The notes: generated from the sequence alone by a model not told the origin. A stretch of DNA of 6,768 bases from Bacillaceae bacterium UBA7792 (GCA_002480735.1 DLCS01000075.1:20061-26828); one strand, 5' to 3'. Shown: positions 1-6,618, counted from the first letter of the stretch. A program made the numbers and translations.

Positions 1-1
1 A

Positions 2-1033
2 GTGTTGCTAAGTGAGGGTGTCGCACTAAAAGAAGAGTTATTGATGCGACTGCTTGAAATCGGGATTCCGTATATTTATGTAAAGGATGGGAAAACCGAT
101 GATATTTGCTATAAAGAGGTTGTTCCAAGAGCTTTAAAGACAAAGGCTATCAAATCGATTGAGGGGACTTTTCAACAAATCGATTTGGATAGCACGATAC
201 CGAGCGCAATAGTCATTGAGAAGGCTACCAAGAAATTTACTGCATTAGTTCGAGAACTACATTCGCAAATTAAGAATAATGAGGATTTATTATCTTTATT
301 ATCTGACGTATATACATATGATAATTATATTTTTACCCATTCCTTTAATGTGACGCTGTACTCATTAGCTATTGGAATGGAGCTAGGTCTTAGCGAAAAG
401 GAATTGGAAACATTAGGGCTGGGAGCGGTTCTTCATGATGTCGGAAAAATGAAGATTCCAACCGAGATCCTATTTAAGCCCGGGAAACTAACAGAAGAAG
501 AATTTGGTGAAATTAAGAAGCATCCGCAGGATGGATTTGATATTTTGCGAAATGTCCAGACCCTTTCCTTAATTGTGGCGCATTGTGCTTATCAGCATCA
601 TGAAAGACTTAATGGATCTGGATACCCAAGGAAGCTGAAGGGAAATGAAATCCACTATTTCGCAAAAATAATAGCGGTTGCCGATGTGTTTGATGCCGTT
701 ACCTCTGATCGAATCTATCGTGGGGCTATGCTTCCTCATAATGGTCTAGAAATTCTATTTGCAGGTGCAGGTCCCTTATTTGAAAGAGAGATTGTTCAGG
801 CTTTTCGTCGAGCTGTGGCGATTTACCCAGTTGGCTTAACAGTTGAGCTTAGTGATGGTAGAAAAGGCGTCGTTTCAGCTCAAAATAGTCATATGAGTGA
901 CCGCCCCATCATTAGAGTGCTTGAGGAAAATGGCGAGGAAGTTACTCCATATGAACTGGATTTACTACAAGAAATTTCAGTGGTTATTACTGGCTGTGAT
1001 ACAACTTTTCACCAGAAAGATTCACGAAAATGA
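2..1033 (+). CDS. HD-GYP domain cyclic-di-GMP phosphodiesterase (5' end outside window)
   Basis: Predicted cytoplasmic phosphodiesterase that hydrolyses the second messenger cyclic di-GMP. Numbering from the first codon in view, the HD domain spans about residues 105-270. All expected metal ligands are present: His113, the HD pair His145-Asp146 with Lys149, His174, His199-His200 and Asp228. The GYP motif is at 207-209 within an HHE...GSGYP context. A glutamate that adds a third metal site in some HD-GYP enzymes would fall at Tyr109, which suggests a two-metal centre (inference). Residues 275-330 form the small C-terminal beta-rich segment common in Firmicutes members. The open frame reaches the window edge, and the GTG at position 2 reads better as an internal valine of a VLLSEGV-type N-terminal segment, so about 25 residues are probably missing. 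No transmembrane or receiver domain is seen. The family call is firm, but real activity and pathway are unknown. Confidence 0.9.
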   Translation: MLLSEGVALKEELLMRLLEIGIPYIYVKDGKTDDICYKEVVPRALKTKAIKSIEGTFQQIDLDSTIPSAIVIEKATKKFTALVRELHSQIKNNEDLLSLLSDVYTYDNYIFTHSFNVTLYSLAIGMELGLSEKELETLGLGAVLHDVGKMKIPTEILFKPGKLTEEEFGEIKKHPQDGFDILRNVQTLSLIVAHCAYQHHERLNGSGYPRKLKGNEIHYFAKIIAVADVFDAVTSDRIYRGAMLPHNGLEILFAGAGPLFEREIVQAFRRAVAIYPVGLTVELSDGRKGVVSAQNSHMSDRPIIRVLEENGEEVTPYELDLLQEISVVITGCDTTFHQKDSRK

Positions 1034-1061
1034 GATAGTCCCCCCTTTTGCAGCATACATA
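1033..1061 (+). promoter_or_regulatory. Candidate sigma-E promoter for yunB
   Basis: CATACATA at 1054-1061 matches the B. subtilis sigma-E -10 consensus (CATACAHT) at 7 of 8 positions. Fourteen bases upstream, AGATAGT at 1033-1039 keeps the ATA core of the -35 element (KMATATT) and matches 4 of 7 positions. The 14-base spacer is the expected length. Transcription would start near 1067-1070, giving a leader of fewer than 20 bases. Sigma-E control fits what is known of yunB in B. subtilis. The -35 match is weak, so this remains a prediction. Confidence 0.5.
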
Positions 1062-1087
1062 TAGCATGTAAAGGGGGGATTTGTTTT
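1039..1087 (+). terminator. Rho-independent terminator of the HD-GYP gene
   Basis: A perfect 10-bp stem pairs TCCCCCCTTT (1039-1048) with AAAGGGGGGA (1070-1079). It is followed by TTTGTTTT (1080-1087), and it begins five bases after the HD-GYP stop codon. The 21-base loop is longer than usual, though ACAT (1057-1060) can pair with ATGT (1066-1069) inside it. The U-tract runs into the TTG start codon of yunB, and the 3' arm doubles as the yunB ribosome binding site. Confidence 0.75.
1070..1079 (+). promoter_or_regulatory. Ribosome binding site of yunB, inside the terminator stem
   Basis: AAAGGGGGGA lies seven bases (counted from the last G) before the TTG at 1086 and is the only Shine-Dalgarno-like sequence nearby. 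It fixes the TTG start. It is also the complete 3' arm of the preceding hairpin, so a transcript reading through from the HD-GYP gene would fold it away, while a transcript starting near 1068 would leave it free. Confidence 0.65.
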
Positions 1088-1829
1088 GGCTAAATTTCGC
1101 GGTCGCTTACCGCGGAGAGGCCCGTTACCGTTTAGATATGTCTTTCTGTTAACTTTGGTTTTTTTTGTCATCTCCACAACAATCGGGCTATGGATCATCA
1201 ATAAAGGCCTGAAGCCGACCCTAATGGATTATGCAGAATCGCAAACGGTACAAATTGCTTCTCTTGTTATTAACAGAGCTATTCTAGAAACAAAGGTTGA
1301 TGACATTAATCATGTTATTACGAAGGATACGGAAACATCCCTGACTAATTTTGATACGGAGAAAATATACAAGAAGCTTGGTGAAACGACCCAATTAATC
1401 CTACATAACATCAAGATGGCTGAGGATGGAGATTTGGAGGAGCTCCAATCAATGGCAGATGTTGAGATTGATGTGGAGGAAACAAAAGAGGAAAAGGGCA
1501 TTGTTTATTACGTTCCCCTTGGTCAGGCCACCAAAAATGCTTTGCTCGGAAATCTCGGTCCCAAAATACCCGTGCGTTTTAATGCCATTGGCCATATGGA
1601 ATCTGATATTGAAACAGAATTTGAGGAGGTTGGCATTAATAACATTTATATTAAGGTCTTAATTAAACTAAAAGTAAGTGTTCAAATTATTATTCCTTTT
1701 GCGACGAAAGTAGCGAAATTAGAGCAGAAAATCCCGATTGCATTAGGAATCTTAGAAGGAGAAGTTCCCCAATTTTATAATAGTGGGGGAGAAGGGGGAG
1801 CACCTTCGATCGAATTACCAGTAGAGTAA
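1086..1829 (+). CDS. yunB: Sporulation protein YunB
   Basis: Membrane-anchored protein of the YunB family. In B. subtilis this is a sigma-E-dependent mother-cell gene needed for normal sporulation, but its biochemical role is not established. The 247-residue length is close to what I recall for the family. A basic N-terminus (residues 3-17, rich in Arg and Lys, with the RRGPLPFRY motif) precedes one transmembrane segment at about 17-38, so the rest should face away from the cytosol. The most conserved-looking part is about 145-230, including GQATKNALLG, the IPVRFNAIGHMESD stretch and the PFATKV segment. A more acidic and variable stretch covers about 112-138, and the tail is Gly-rich. The start is TTG, as no ATG or GTG is in frame nearby upstream and the next in-frame ATG (residue 47) would remove the anchor. 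It has its own predicted promoter and is insulated from both neighbours by terminators. Confidence 0.92.
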   Translation: MAKFRGRLPRRGPLPFRYVFLLTLVFFVISTTIGLWIINKGLKPTLMDYAESQTVQIASLVINRAILETKVDDINHVITKDTETSLTNFDTEKIYKKLGETTQLILHNIKMAEDGDLEELQSMADVEIDVEETKEEKGIVYYVPLGQATKNALLGNLGPKIPVRFNAIGHMESDIETEFEEVGINNIYIKVLIKLKVSVQIIIPFATKVAKLEQKIPIALGILEGEVPQFYNSGGEGGAPSIELPVE

Positions 1830-1852
1830 TCCACATCTGTAAAAACATGAAG

Positions 1853-1877
1853 AAAGGCTGTCACGGAGACAGCCTTT
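1853..1877. terminator. Bidirectional terminator between yunB and livF
   Basis: A perfect 10-bp stem pairs AAAGGCTGTC (1853-1862) with GACAGCCTTT (1868-1877) around a five-base loop. On the plus strand it ends in TTTTAT, 23 bases after the yunB stop. On the minus strand it ends in TTTCTT, with a second T-run further on, and it begins at the last base of the livF stop codon. The symmetry and the convergent genes point to termination in both directions. Confidence 0.88.
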
Positions 1878-2584
1878 TATAATCCACCAAGATAAGCTTT
1901 TTTAATTTCTTCACTTGCCTGTAGTTCCTTTGCTGGTCCGGACACCATAACACTGCCAGTTTCAATCACATAAGCTCGACTCGCAATCGATAAAGCCATA
2001 TGGGCATTTTGCTCAACTAATAAAATCGTTGTACCAGCATGATTAATTTCCTCGATAATGCGAAAAATTGTCTTAACCAAAAGTGGTGCTAGCCCCATGG
2101 ATGGTTCATCGAGAAGAAGCAGCTTAGGCCTTGCCATAATTGCTCTTCCCATGGCAAGCATTTGCTGTTCACCGCCTGAAAGGGTTCCAGATAATTGCTT
2201 TCTTCGTTCAAGAAGTCGTGGGAAAAGCTCATATACTCGATCAAAATCTTCACGAATGCCTTTAGAATCCTTTCTCAAAAAGGCACCTAATTCGAGGTTC
2301 TCTTCCACGGTCATGTTGGCAAAGACGCGACGACCCTCTGGTACATGCGAAATACCAGCCTTCACGATACTCTGTGCCTGTTTGCCAGTAATGGTGTCTC
2401 CTAAATATTGAATCGTCCCTTTCTTCGGCTTAAGCAAGCCTGACAATGTCTTGAGAAGTGTGCTCTTTCCTGCTCCATTTGCTCCAATCAAGGTGACGAT
2501 TTCTCCTTCATTCACTTCCAATGATACTTCCTTCAGTGCCTGGATGTTCCCGTAATAAACATCAATTTGATCAACCTTCAACAT
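1877..2584 (-). CDS. livF: Branched-chain amino acid ABC transporter ATP-binding protein LivF
   Basis: One of two ATPases that drive the LivHM channel from the cytoplasmic face. With the start chosen here it has 235 residues, normal for LivF. Motifs in order: Walker A GANGAGKST (34-42), the VPEGRRVF segment typical of LivF in the Q-loop region (81-88), signature LSGGEQ (135-140), Walker B LLLLDEP (155-161), and VEQN (190-193) where many ABC proteins have the switch histidine. The glutamine there is normal for LivF. The ATG at 2584 gives the family-typical MLKVD opening. An in-frame TTG at 2593 would add three residues, but the AGGAGG at 2597-2602 is only 3 bases from that TTG, against 12 from the ATG. 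The ATG is preferred, not certain. The gene overlaps the end of livG by 14 bases, suggesting translational coupling, and it is last in the operon. Confidence 0.93.
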   Translation of the reverse strand: MLKVDQIDVYYGNIQALKEVSLEVNEGEIVTLIGANGAGKSTLLKTLSGLLKPKKGTIQYLGDTITGKQAQSIVKAGISHVPEGRRVFANMTVEENLELGAFLRKDSKGIREDFDRVYELFPRLLERRKQLSGTLSGGEQQMLAMGRAIMARPKLLLLDEPSMGLAPLLVKTIFRIIEEINHAGTTILLVEQNAHMALSIASRAYVIETGSVMVSGPAKELQASEEIKKAYLGGL

Positions 2585-3365
2585 GACTTTCAACGACCTC
2601 CTCTCCCAAATAGGCTTCGATTACCTTCGGATGATTTCGAATTTCATTTGGAGATCCTTTTGCTATGAGTTGACCATGATCGAGTACATAGATTCGCTCA
2701 CATATACCCATGACTAATTTCATATCATGCTCAATCAAAAGAATTGTCAAATTGAATTTTTCACGAATAAACGCGATTAACTCCATGAGCTCTTGGGTTT
2801 CTTGCGGATTCATCCCAGCGGCTGGCTCATCAAGGAGCAATAATTTTGGCCCAGCAGCCAAGGCTCTCGCTATTTCTAGCCTTCTTTGCATTCCATAGGG
2901 CAGATTTTTCGCCTTTTCATAGAGGAAGGTATCCAGTTGAAAAATTTTTAGAAATTCGATTGATTTTTCCTCCATCTCTTTTTCCCCGGAAAAATGTGTA
3001 GGGAGGCGAAAAATCGAACTTAAGATCGAATGTTTGGCTAATGAATGATAGGCTACCTTTACATTATCTAAAACAGACAGTTCATTAAATAGACGAATGT
3101 TCTGGAAGGTTCGGCTAATTCCTCTTTGTGTTACTTGATAAGGAGCAAGTCCATTAAGGCGAATTCCCTCAAGCAAAATATCACCTTCAGTTGGTATATA
3201 AACACCTGTAAGCAGGTTAAAGCAGGTCGTTTTTCCGGCACCATTTGGACCAATAAGACCAATTAGTTCCCCCTGATGAATTTCCATATTGAAATCTGAG
3301 ACTGCCTTTAACCCTCCAAAGTTAATTCCAACATTATGAACTTTCAGTAAAGGACTTTGCTGCAT
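2571..3365 (-). CDS. livG: Branched-chain amino acid ABC transporter ATP-binding protein LivG
   Basis: Second ATPase of the importer, expected to pair with LivF below the LivHM channel. At 264 residues it is of usual LivG length. Motifs: Walker A GPNGAGKT (39-46), Q-loop Gln88 in SRTFQNIRLF, signature region LPYGMQRRLEIARAL (155-169), Walker B LLLLDEP (175-181), the AAGMNPQET D-loop region, and switch His213 in LIEHDMKLVMG. The signature carries Tyr and Met where canonical LSGGQ has Gly and Gln. LivG proteins commonly vary here, so this does not suggest loss of function. The C-terminal AYLGEE motif is typical. The ATG is well supported by AAAGGAGG at 3374-3381, eight bases upstream. The start lies 32 bases inside the end of livM, and the stop lies 14 bases inside livF. 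Confidence 0.95.
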   Translation of the reverse strand: MQQSPLLKVHNVGINFGGLKAVSDFNMEIHQGELIGLIGPNGAGKTTCFNLLTGVYIPTEGDILLEGIRLNGLAPYQVTQRGISRTFQNIRLFNELSVLDNVKVAYHSLAKHSILSSIFRLPTHFSGEKEMEEKSIEFLKIFQLDTFLYEKAKNLPYGMQRRLEIARALAAGPKLLLLDEPAAGMNPQETQELMELIAFIREKFNLTILLIEHDMKLVMGICERIYVLDHGQLIAKGSPNEIRNHPKVIEAYLGEEVVESHVEG

Positions 3366-4305
3366 CAGAGTTGCCTCCTTTCGAACCTTTCCATTTTCCG
3401 AAGAAATCGGTAATTTCGCGAGTTCCCATCAATCCCTGAGGTCTATAAAGCATGACGATTACTAGTACTAAACTGTATATAATCATACGTGTCTCAGGAT
3501 AATTCTGAAGGAAGGTAGAGACGATGGTCAAAAATATCGCAGAGATGACAGAACCTGAGAGACTTCCTAAGCCACCTAGAACAACAAAAATCAAAATATC
3601 AAAGGACTTCAAAAATCCAAAATTTGATGGTTGGATAATATAGAAATTATGGGCGTATAATCCACCTGCAATTCCAGCAAAGAAAGAGCCAAGTGTAAAA
3701 GCTATTACTTTATAGTAAGTGGTGTTGATGCCCATTGCATCTGCGGCAATTTCGTTTTCACGAATGGAAACACATGCTCGTCCATGTCTAGAATTCGTAA
3801 AGTTTGTAATAACGGTAATCGTAATAAATAAGCAAACGAACGTATAGGTCCATGTAGTCAGGTGAGTGACCTGCATTCCAGCAGCTCCGCCTACATAATC
3901 AATATTCAGGAATATGATTCGAATGATTTCTGCAAATCCTAGAGTGGCAATTGCTAGATAATCACCCTTTAGGCGAAGGGTTGGAATTCCTACGATTAAA
4001 CCAGCAAGAGCGGCAACAATTCCTCCAGCTACTAGTGCTAAGGAAAGGGGAAGCTGCAGCTTCATGGTTATAATGGCAGAGATATAAGCACCGACAGCTA
4101 GGAATCCAGCATGTCCAATGGAAAATTGTCCAGTAATTCCAATCACCAAATGCAGGCTTACAGCTAAAATAATATTAATCCCAATAAAAATAAGTGTATT
4201 TGAATAATAGATATCTAACATTCCAGCACTGATGAGAAATTGAACAATACCATAGACAAAGACTGATAGAATAAGAAAAAACCAAAATCCTCTTACCTTT
4301 TTCAT
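3334..4305 (-). CDS. livM: Branched-chain amino acid ABC transporter permease LivM
   Basis: Membrane half of the substrate channel, partner of LivH. It has 323 residues from the chosen start and many hydrophobic segments spread over about 8-293. Family landmarks are GITGQFSIGHAGFLAVGAY (about 56-74), the LRLKGDYLAIATLGFAEI stretch (110-127), and the cytoplasmic coupling loop around RENEIAADAMGIN (182-194), where the ATPases should dock. The glycine-rich VLGGLGSLSG (242-251) is also typical, as is the RPQGLMG ending before a hydrophilic tail of about 25 residues. I chose the ATG at 4305 over an in-frame GTG at 4317 because AGGTGAGG (4312-4319) sits six bases before the ATG and covers that GTG, while the GTG itself has no good ribosome site. 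The gap to the livH stop is 12 bases. The 3' end overlaps livG by 32 bases. Confidence 0.93.
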   Translation of the reverse strand: MKKVRGFWFFLILSVFVYGIVQFLISAGMLDIYYSNTLIFIGINIILAVSLHLVIGITGQFSIGHAGFLAVGAYISAIITMKLQLPLSLALVAGGIVAALAGLIVGIPTLRLKGDYLAIATLGFAEIIRIIFLNIDYVGGAAGMQVTHLTTWTYTFVCLFITITVITNFTNSRHGRACVSIRENEIAADAMGINTTYYKVIAFTLGSFFAGIAGGLYAHNFYIIQPSNFGFLKSFDILIFVVLGGLGSLSGSVISAIFLTIVSTFLQNYPETRMIIYSLVLVIVMLYRPQGLMGTREITDFFGKWKGSKGGNSDAAKSFTESS

Positions 4306-4317
4306 CGACTTCCTCAC

Positions 4318-5193
4318 CTACACTTTCTCTCTAGTATTCTTTCCGAAGATGCCGGAAGGTCTAAATAACAAGATTAGGATCAGGATAATGAAGGCAGCCG
4401 CATCTCTCCAAAGGGAAAGGCCGATCGCACTGACAATCGTTTCGACAATCCCTAGCAACATTCCACCAACCATGGCTCCAGGAATAATCCCGATTCCACC
4501 TAAGACAGCGGCAACGAAGGCTTTCACCCCAGGAATTACACCCATAAGCGGTTCGATCTTTGTATAGTACACACCAAAGAAGACGCCTGCAGCACCAGCT
4601 AAAGAGGAACCAATCGCAAAGGTGGCTGAAATAGTAGTGTTCACATTAATGCCCATTAATCGAGCGGCTTCCATGTCGTGGGAAACGGCACGCATTGCCT
4701 TCCCAATTTTCGTTTTGTGAACAATAAATTGTAAAATGATCATCAGAATGATGGAAACAGTAAGGATGAGAAGGGATTGACTACTCACTTGAACCCCAAA
4801 AATGTCAAATTTCTTGTTTGCTAGAACGTTTGGATATACTTCTACCTGTGCACCACGAGCATATATGACTGTGTATTGGATGAGTAGTGATACTCCGATA
4901 GCAGTAATTAGGGCTGCTATTCGAGTTGCATTTCGAAGTCTGCGATAGGCAATTCGTTCGATTAATACCCCAAAAATGGCACAAGTGGCCATGGAGAGAA
5001 TTAATGCAGGAAAGAAGCCCAGTCCCCATCCAGCAATGGCATAAAAACCAACAAATGCACCGATCATAAATACTTCCCCGTGGGCAAAGTTAATAAGCTT
5101 AATAATTCCATATACCATCGTATAGCCTAATGCAATAAGCGCATAGATACTGCCGAGTGAAATTCCGTTGATTAATTGCTGAATCCACTCCAT
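4318..5193 (-). CDS. livH: Branched-chain amino acid ABC transporter permease LivH
   Basis: Membrane half of the channel, pairing with LivM. It has 291 residues and is hydrophobic nearly throughout, with several transmembrane helices expected between about 8 and 277. Landmarks include LGYTMVYGIIKLINFAHGE (22-40) near the N-terminus, the cytoplasmic coupling loop RAVSHDMEAARLMGIN (168-183), the AAVLGGIGIIPGA turn (228-240), and the RPSGIFG motif (278-284) before the short basic tail. The ATG is supported by AAGGGAG (5202-5208), eight bases upstream. A 104-base gap separates it from livK, the only real intergenic space inside the operon. It holds a hairpin and a palindrome, so livH and the genes after it are probably expressed less than livK. 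Confidence 0.95.
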   Translation of the reverse strand: MEWIQQLINGISLGSIYALIALGYTMVYGIIKLINFAHGEVFMIGAFVGFYAIAGWGLGFFPALILSMATCAIFGVLIERIAYRRLRNATRIAALITAIGVSLLIQYTVIYARGAQVEVYPNVLANKKFDIFGVQVSSQSLLILTVSIILMIILQFIVHKTKIGKAMRAVSHDMEAARLMGINVNTTISATFAIGSSLAGAAGVFFGVYYTKIEPLMGVIPGVKAFVAAVLGGIGIIPGAMVGGMLLGIVETIVSAIGLSLWRDAAAFIILILILLFRPSGIFGKNTREKV

Positions 5194-5215
5194 TCATTTC
5201 ACTCCCTTTTCAGCT

Positions 5216-5233
5216 AATTATTCGTTAATAATT
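5216..5233. repeat. 18-base AT-rich palindrome in the livK-livH gap
   Basis: AATTATT (5216-5222) and AATAATT (5227-5233) form a perfect 7-bp inverted repeat around CGTT, eight bases upstream of the livH ribosome binding site. As RNA the stem would be weak (A-U only). As DNA it could be a protein site, but it does not fit the CodY or cre consensus. No function is claimed. Confidence 0.4.
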
Positions 5234-5254
5234 GGAGCCTTGTTTTATAAATGG

Positions 5255-5286
5255 GAAATGGGAGGAAACAGAACTCCCCCCATTTC
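5255..5286 (-). promoter_or_regulatory. Intercistronic hairpin after livK (mRNA stabiliser or weak terminator)
   Basis: Read on the minus strand, GAAATGGGGGG (5286-5276) pairs with CCTCCCATTTC (5265-5255), 11 bp with one G-U pair and a ten-base loop. It starts 11 bases after the livK stop. The following bases (CCATTTATAAAA) lack a solid U-run, so full termination is unlikely. In binding-protein operons such hairpins commonly protect or partly end the upstream message, giving excess binding protein. That role is inferred here. Confidence 0.6.
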
Positions 5287-5297
5287 TTTCGTTAATC

Positions 5298-6503
5298 TTA
5301 AGGATTAACTTTAGATTTGAATTTTTGCTCTCCATCCACGTATTCTAATACTGTAGCTGACTTAGTTGGGTTGTGTAGTTCGTCAATTGTAATCGTTCCT
5401 GTAATAAGAGATAGATCCTTTGTTTCAGCTAGAGCATCCTTGATCTTTTCTGAATCAGATGTACTTCCAGCCCGCTTCATGGCATCGACTAATAGGTAAA
5501 CAGAATCATAGCCTAGTGCGTTGAAGGCGTCAGGCTGTGAACCTTTATATTTATCAGAGAAAGCTTTTACGAACTTTTGAATCTTTTCATCTGGGTCACC
5601 AGAAGAATAGTGGTTTGTAATATAGGTGTTGTTTAGACTATCTGCTCCCGCAAGCTTAATAAGCGTTGGTGAATCCCAGCCATCCGCTCCCATTAATGGA
5701 ACAGTAATTCCCATTTCCCGAGCCTGCTTAACAATTAGACCAACTTCTTCATAGTATCCAGGGATAAAGATAAACTCTGGATTCTCTGATTTAAGAGATG
5801 TTAATGTAGAACGGAAATCTGTATCCTTTGCTACATAGGATTCAGAAGCGACAATTTTACCACCAGCAGCTTCAAATGTTTCCTTAAAGGCTGCAGCGAG
5901 GCCCTTTGCGTAATCACTTGCATTGTCTGCATAGATAGCGGCATTTTTGATCCCTAGCTCAATTGCAAAGTTAGCCGCAACCTTTCCTTGGAAGGAATCA
6001 ATAAATGATGTACGGAAAATATAATCCATCACTTTTTTATCTTTTCCTAATGTTAAATCATCGGCCGTACCAGATGGAGTAATCAGTACCGTTTTGTTGT
6101 CATTGGCAAATTGGGTTTGTGCCTTTGAATTTCCACTTGTAGCAGCGCCGATGATGGCCGTGACCTTATCCTTTGTGATCAGCTTGATGGCTGCATTTGT
6201 TGCTTCTGCTGCATCTGACTTATTGTCGACTTTAACTAGTTCCAGCTCTTTACCATCTACACCACCAGCTGCGTTGATTTCTTCAATAGCAAGGTCAATT
6301 CCTTCTGCAATACCCTGTCCATATGAAGCAACAGTACCAGAAAGCTCCAAGTTAGCTCCGATCTTAATGGTGTCGCCTCCACCACTAGATGAACCACCTG
6401 AGCTGTCACCGCCGCCAGATGTCTTGCCTCCGCCCGAACATCCAGCTAATACACCTGCAAAGAGCATAGCCGTCATCATTAGCATTGAAAATTTTTTCTT
6501 CAT
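5298..6503 (-). CDS. livK: Branched-chain amino acid ABC transporter substrate-binding lipoprotein LivK
   Basis: Captures the substrate outside the membrane and hands it to LivHM. It has 401 residues. Residues 1-21 form a lipoprotein signal peptide (basic MKKK, hydrophobic core) ending in the lipobox LAGC, so Cys22 should be lipidated and anchor the protein to the outer face of the membrane. Residues 23-44 are a flexible linker made mostly of Gly and Ser. From about 45 to 396 it is a two-lobed type I periplasmic-binding fold (Peripla_BP_6). Landmarks are IKIGANLELSG (46-56), the GAATSGNSKA ligand-loop region (119-128), TPSGTADDLT (142-151), the YADNASDYAKGLAAAF stretch (191-206), GADGWDSP (272-279) and NALGYDSVYLL (328-338). 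Its ATG has AGGGGGAG (6513-6520) nine bases upstream. It is first in the operon, as is usual. Leucine, isoleucine and valine are the likely ligands, but this family also takes other amino acids, amides and urea, and the sequence alone does not settle it. Confidence 0.93.
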   Translation of the reverse strand: MKKKFSMLMMTAMLFAGVLAGCSGGGKTSGGGDSSGGSSSGGGDTIKIGANLELSGTVASYGQGIAEGIDLAIEEINAAGGVDGKELELVKVDNKSDAAEATNAAIKLITKDKVTAIIGAATSGNSKAQTQFANDNKTVLITPSGTADDLTLGKDKKVMDYIFRTSFIDSFQGKVAANFAIELGIKNAAIYADNASDYAKGLAAAFKETFEAAGGKIVASESYVAKDTDFRSTLTSLKSENPEFIFIPGYYEEVGLIVKQAREMGITVPLMGADGWDSPTLIKLAGADSLNNTYITNHYSSGDPDEKIQKFVKAFSDKYKGSQPDAFNALGYDSVYLLVDAMKRAGSTSDSEKIKDALAETKDLSLITGTITIDELHNPTKSATVLEYVDGEQKFKSKVNP

Positions 6504-6530
6504 TTAGAAAAACTCCCCCTCTTTTGTTTT

Positions 6531-6545
6531 ACTATTCTGAAATTT
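6531..6545. promoter_or_regulatory. CodY-box-like site in front of livK
   Basis: ACTATTCTGAAATTT matches the palindromic CodY consensus AATTTTCWGAAAATT at 12 of 15 positions, including the whole TTCWGAAA core. It lies 28-42 bases upstream of the livK start, where bound CodY could block transcription. CodY senses isoleucine, leucine and valine (with GTP) and represses amino acid uptake genes in Firmicutes, which suits a liv operon. The region is very AT-rich, so chance matches are not rare. Confidence 0.45.
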
Positions 6546-6572
6546 AATGATAGAAATAATATCTACCATGAA

Positions 6573-6586
6573 AATAGTAGACTATT
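6573..6586. repeat. 14-base dyad upstream of livK
   Basis: AATAGT (6573-6578) and ACTATT (6581-6586) form a perfect inverted repeat around AG. A nearby minus-strand TATTAT (6556-6561) could act as a -10 element with a poor -35 falling inside this dyad (TAGTCT, 17-base spacing). It could therefore be an operator, but no known regulator motif is recognised. Confidence 0.3.
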
Positions 6587-6618
6587 AGTTATTGCAGAAT
6601 AGAAAAATAATTATAAAT

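Noticed and set aside
155..169. The Tyr and Met in the LivG signature (protein residues 155-160, LPYGMQ) as a sign of a degenerate ATPase. The coordinates given here are residue numbers of LivG, not window bases.
   Set aside because: LivG proteins commonly depart from LSGGQ at these positions, and all other nucleotide-binding motifs are intact.
2058..2411. A 117-codon plus-strand open frame opposite livF.
   Set aside because: It is antisense to conserved ATPase motifs, its composition does not look like a folded protein, and it lacks promoter and ribosome site.
6094..6507. A 137-codon plus-strand open frame opposite livK.
   Set aside because: It is the antisense shadow of the livK signal, linker and first lobe, rich in Ser and Pro from reversed Gly codons, with no credible ribosome site or family resemblance.
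6504..6569. A 21-codon minus-strand ORF in the livK leader whose TAA stop directly abuts the livK ATG, a possible leader peptide.
   Set aside because: No ribosome binding site precedes its ATG, it has no run of Leu, Ile or Val codons (four Ile, one Val, no Leu), and no alternative terminator hairpin follows it. It reads as chance.
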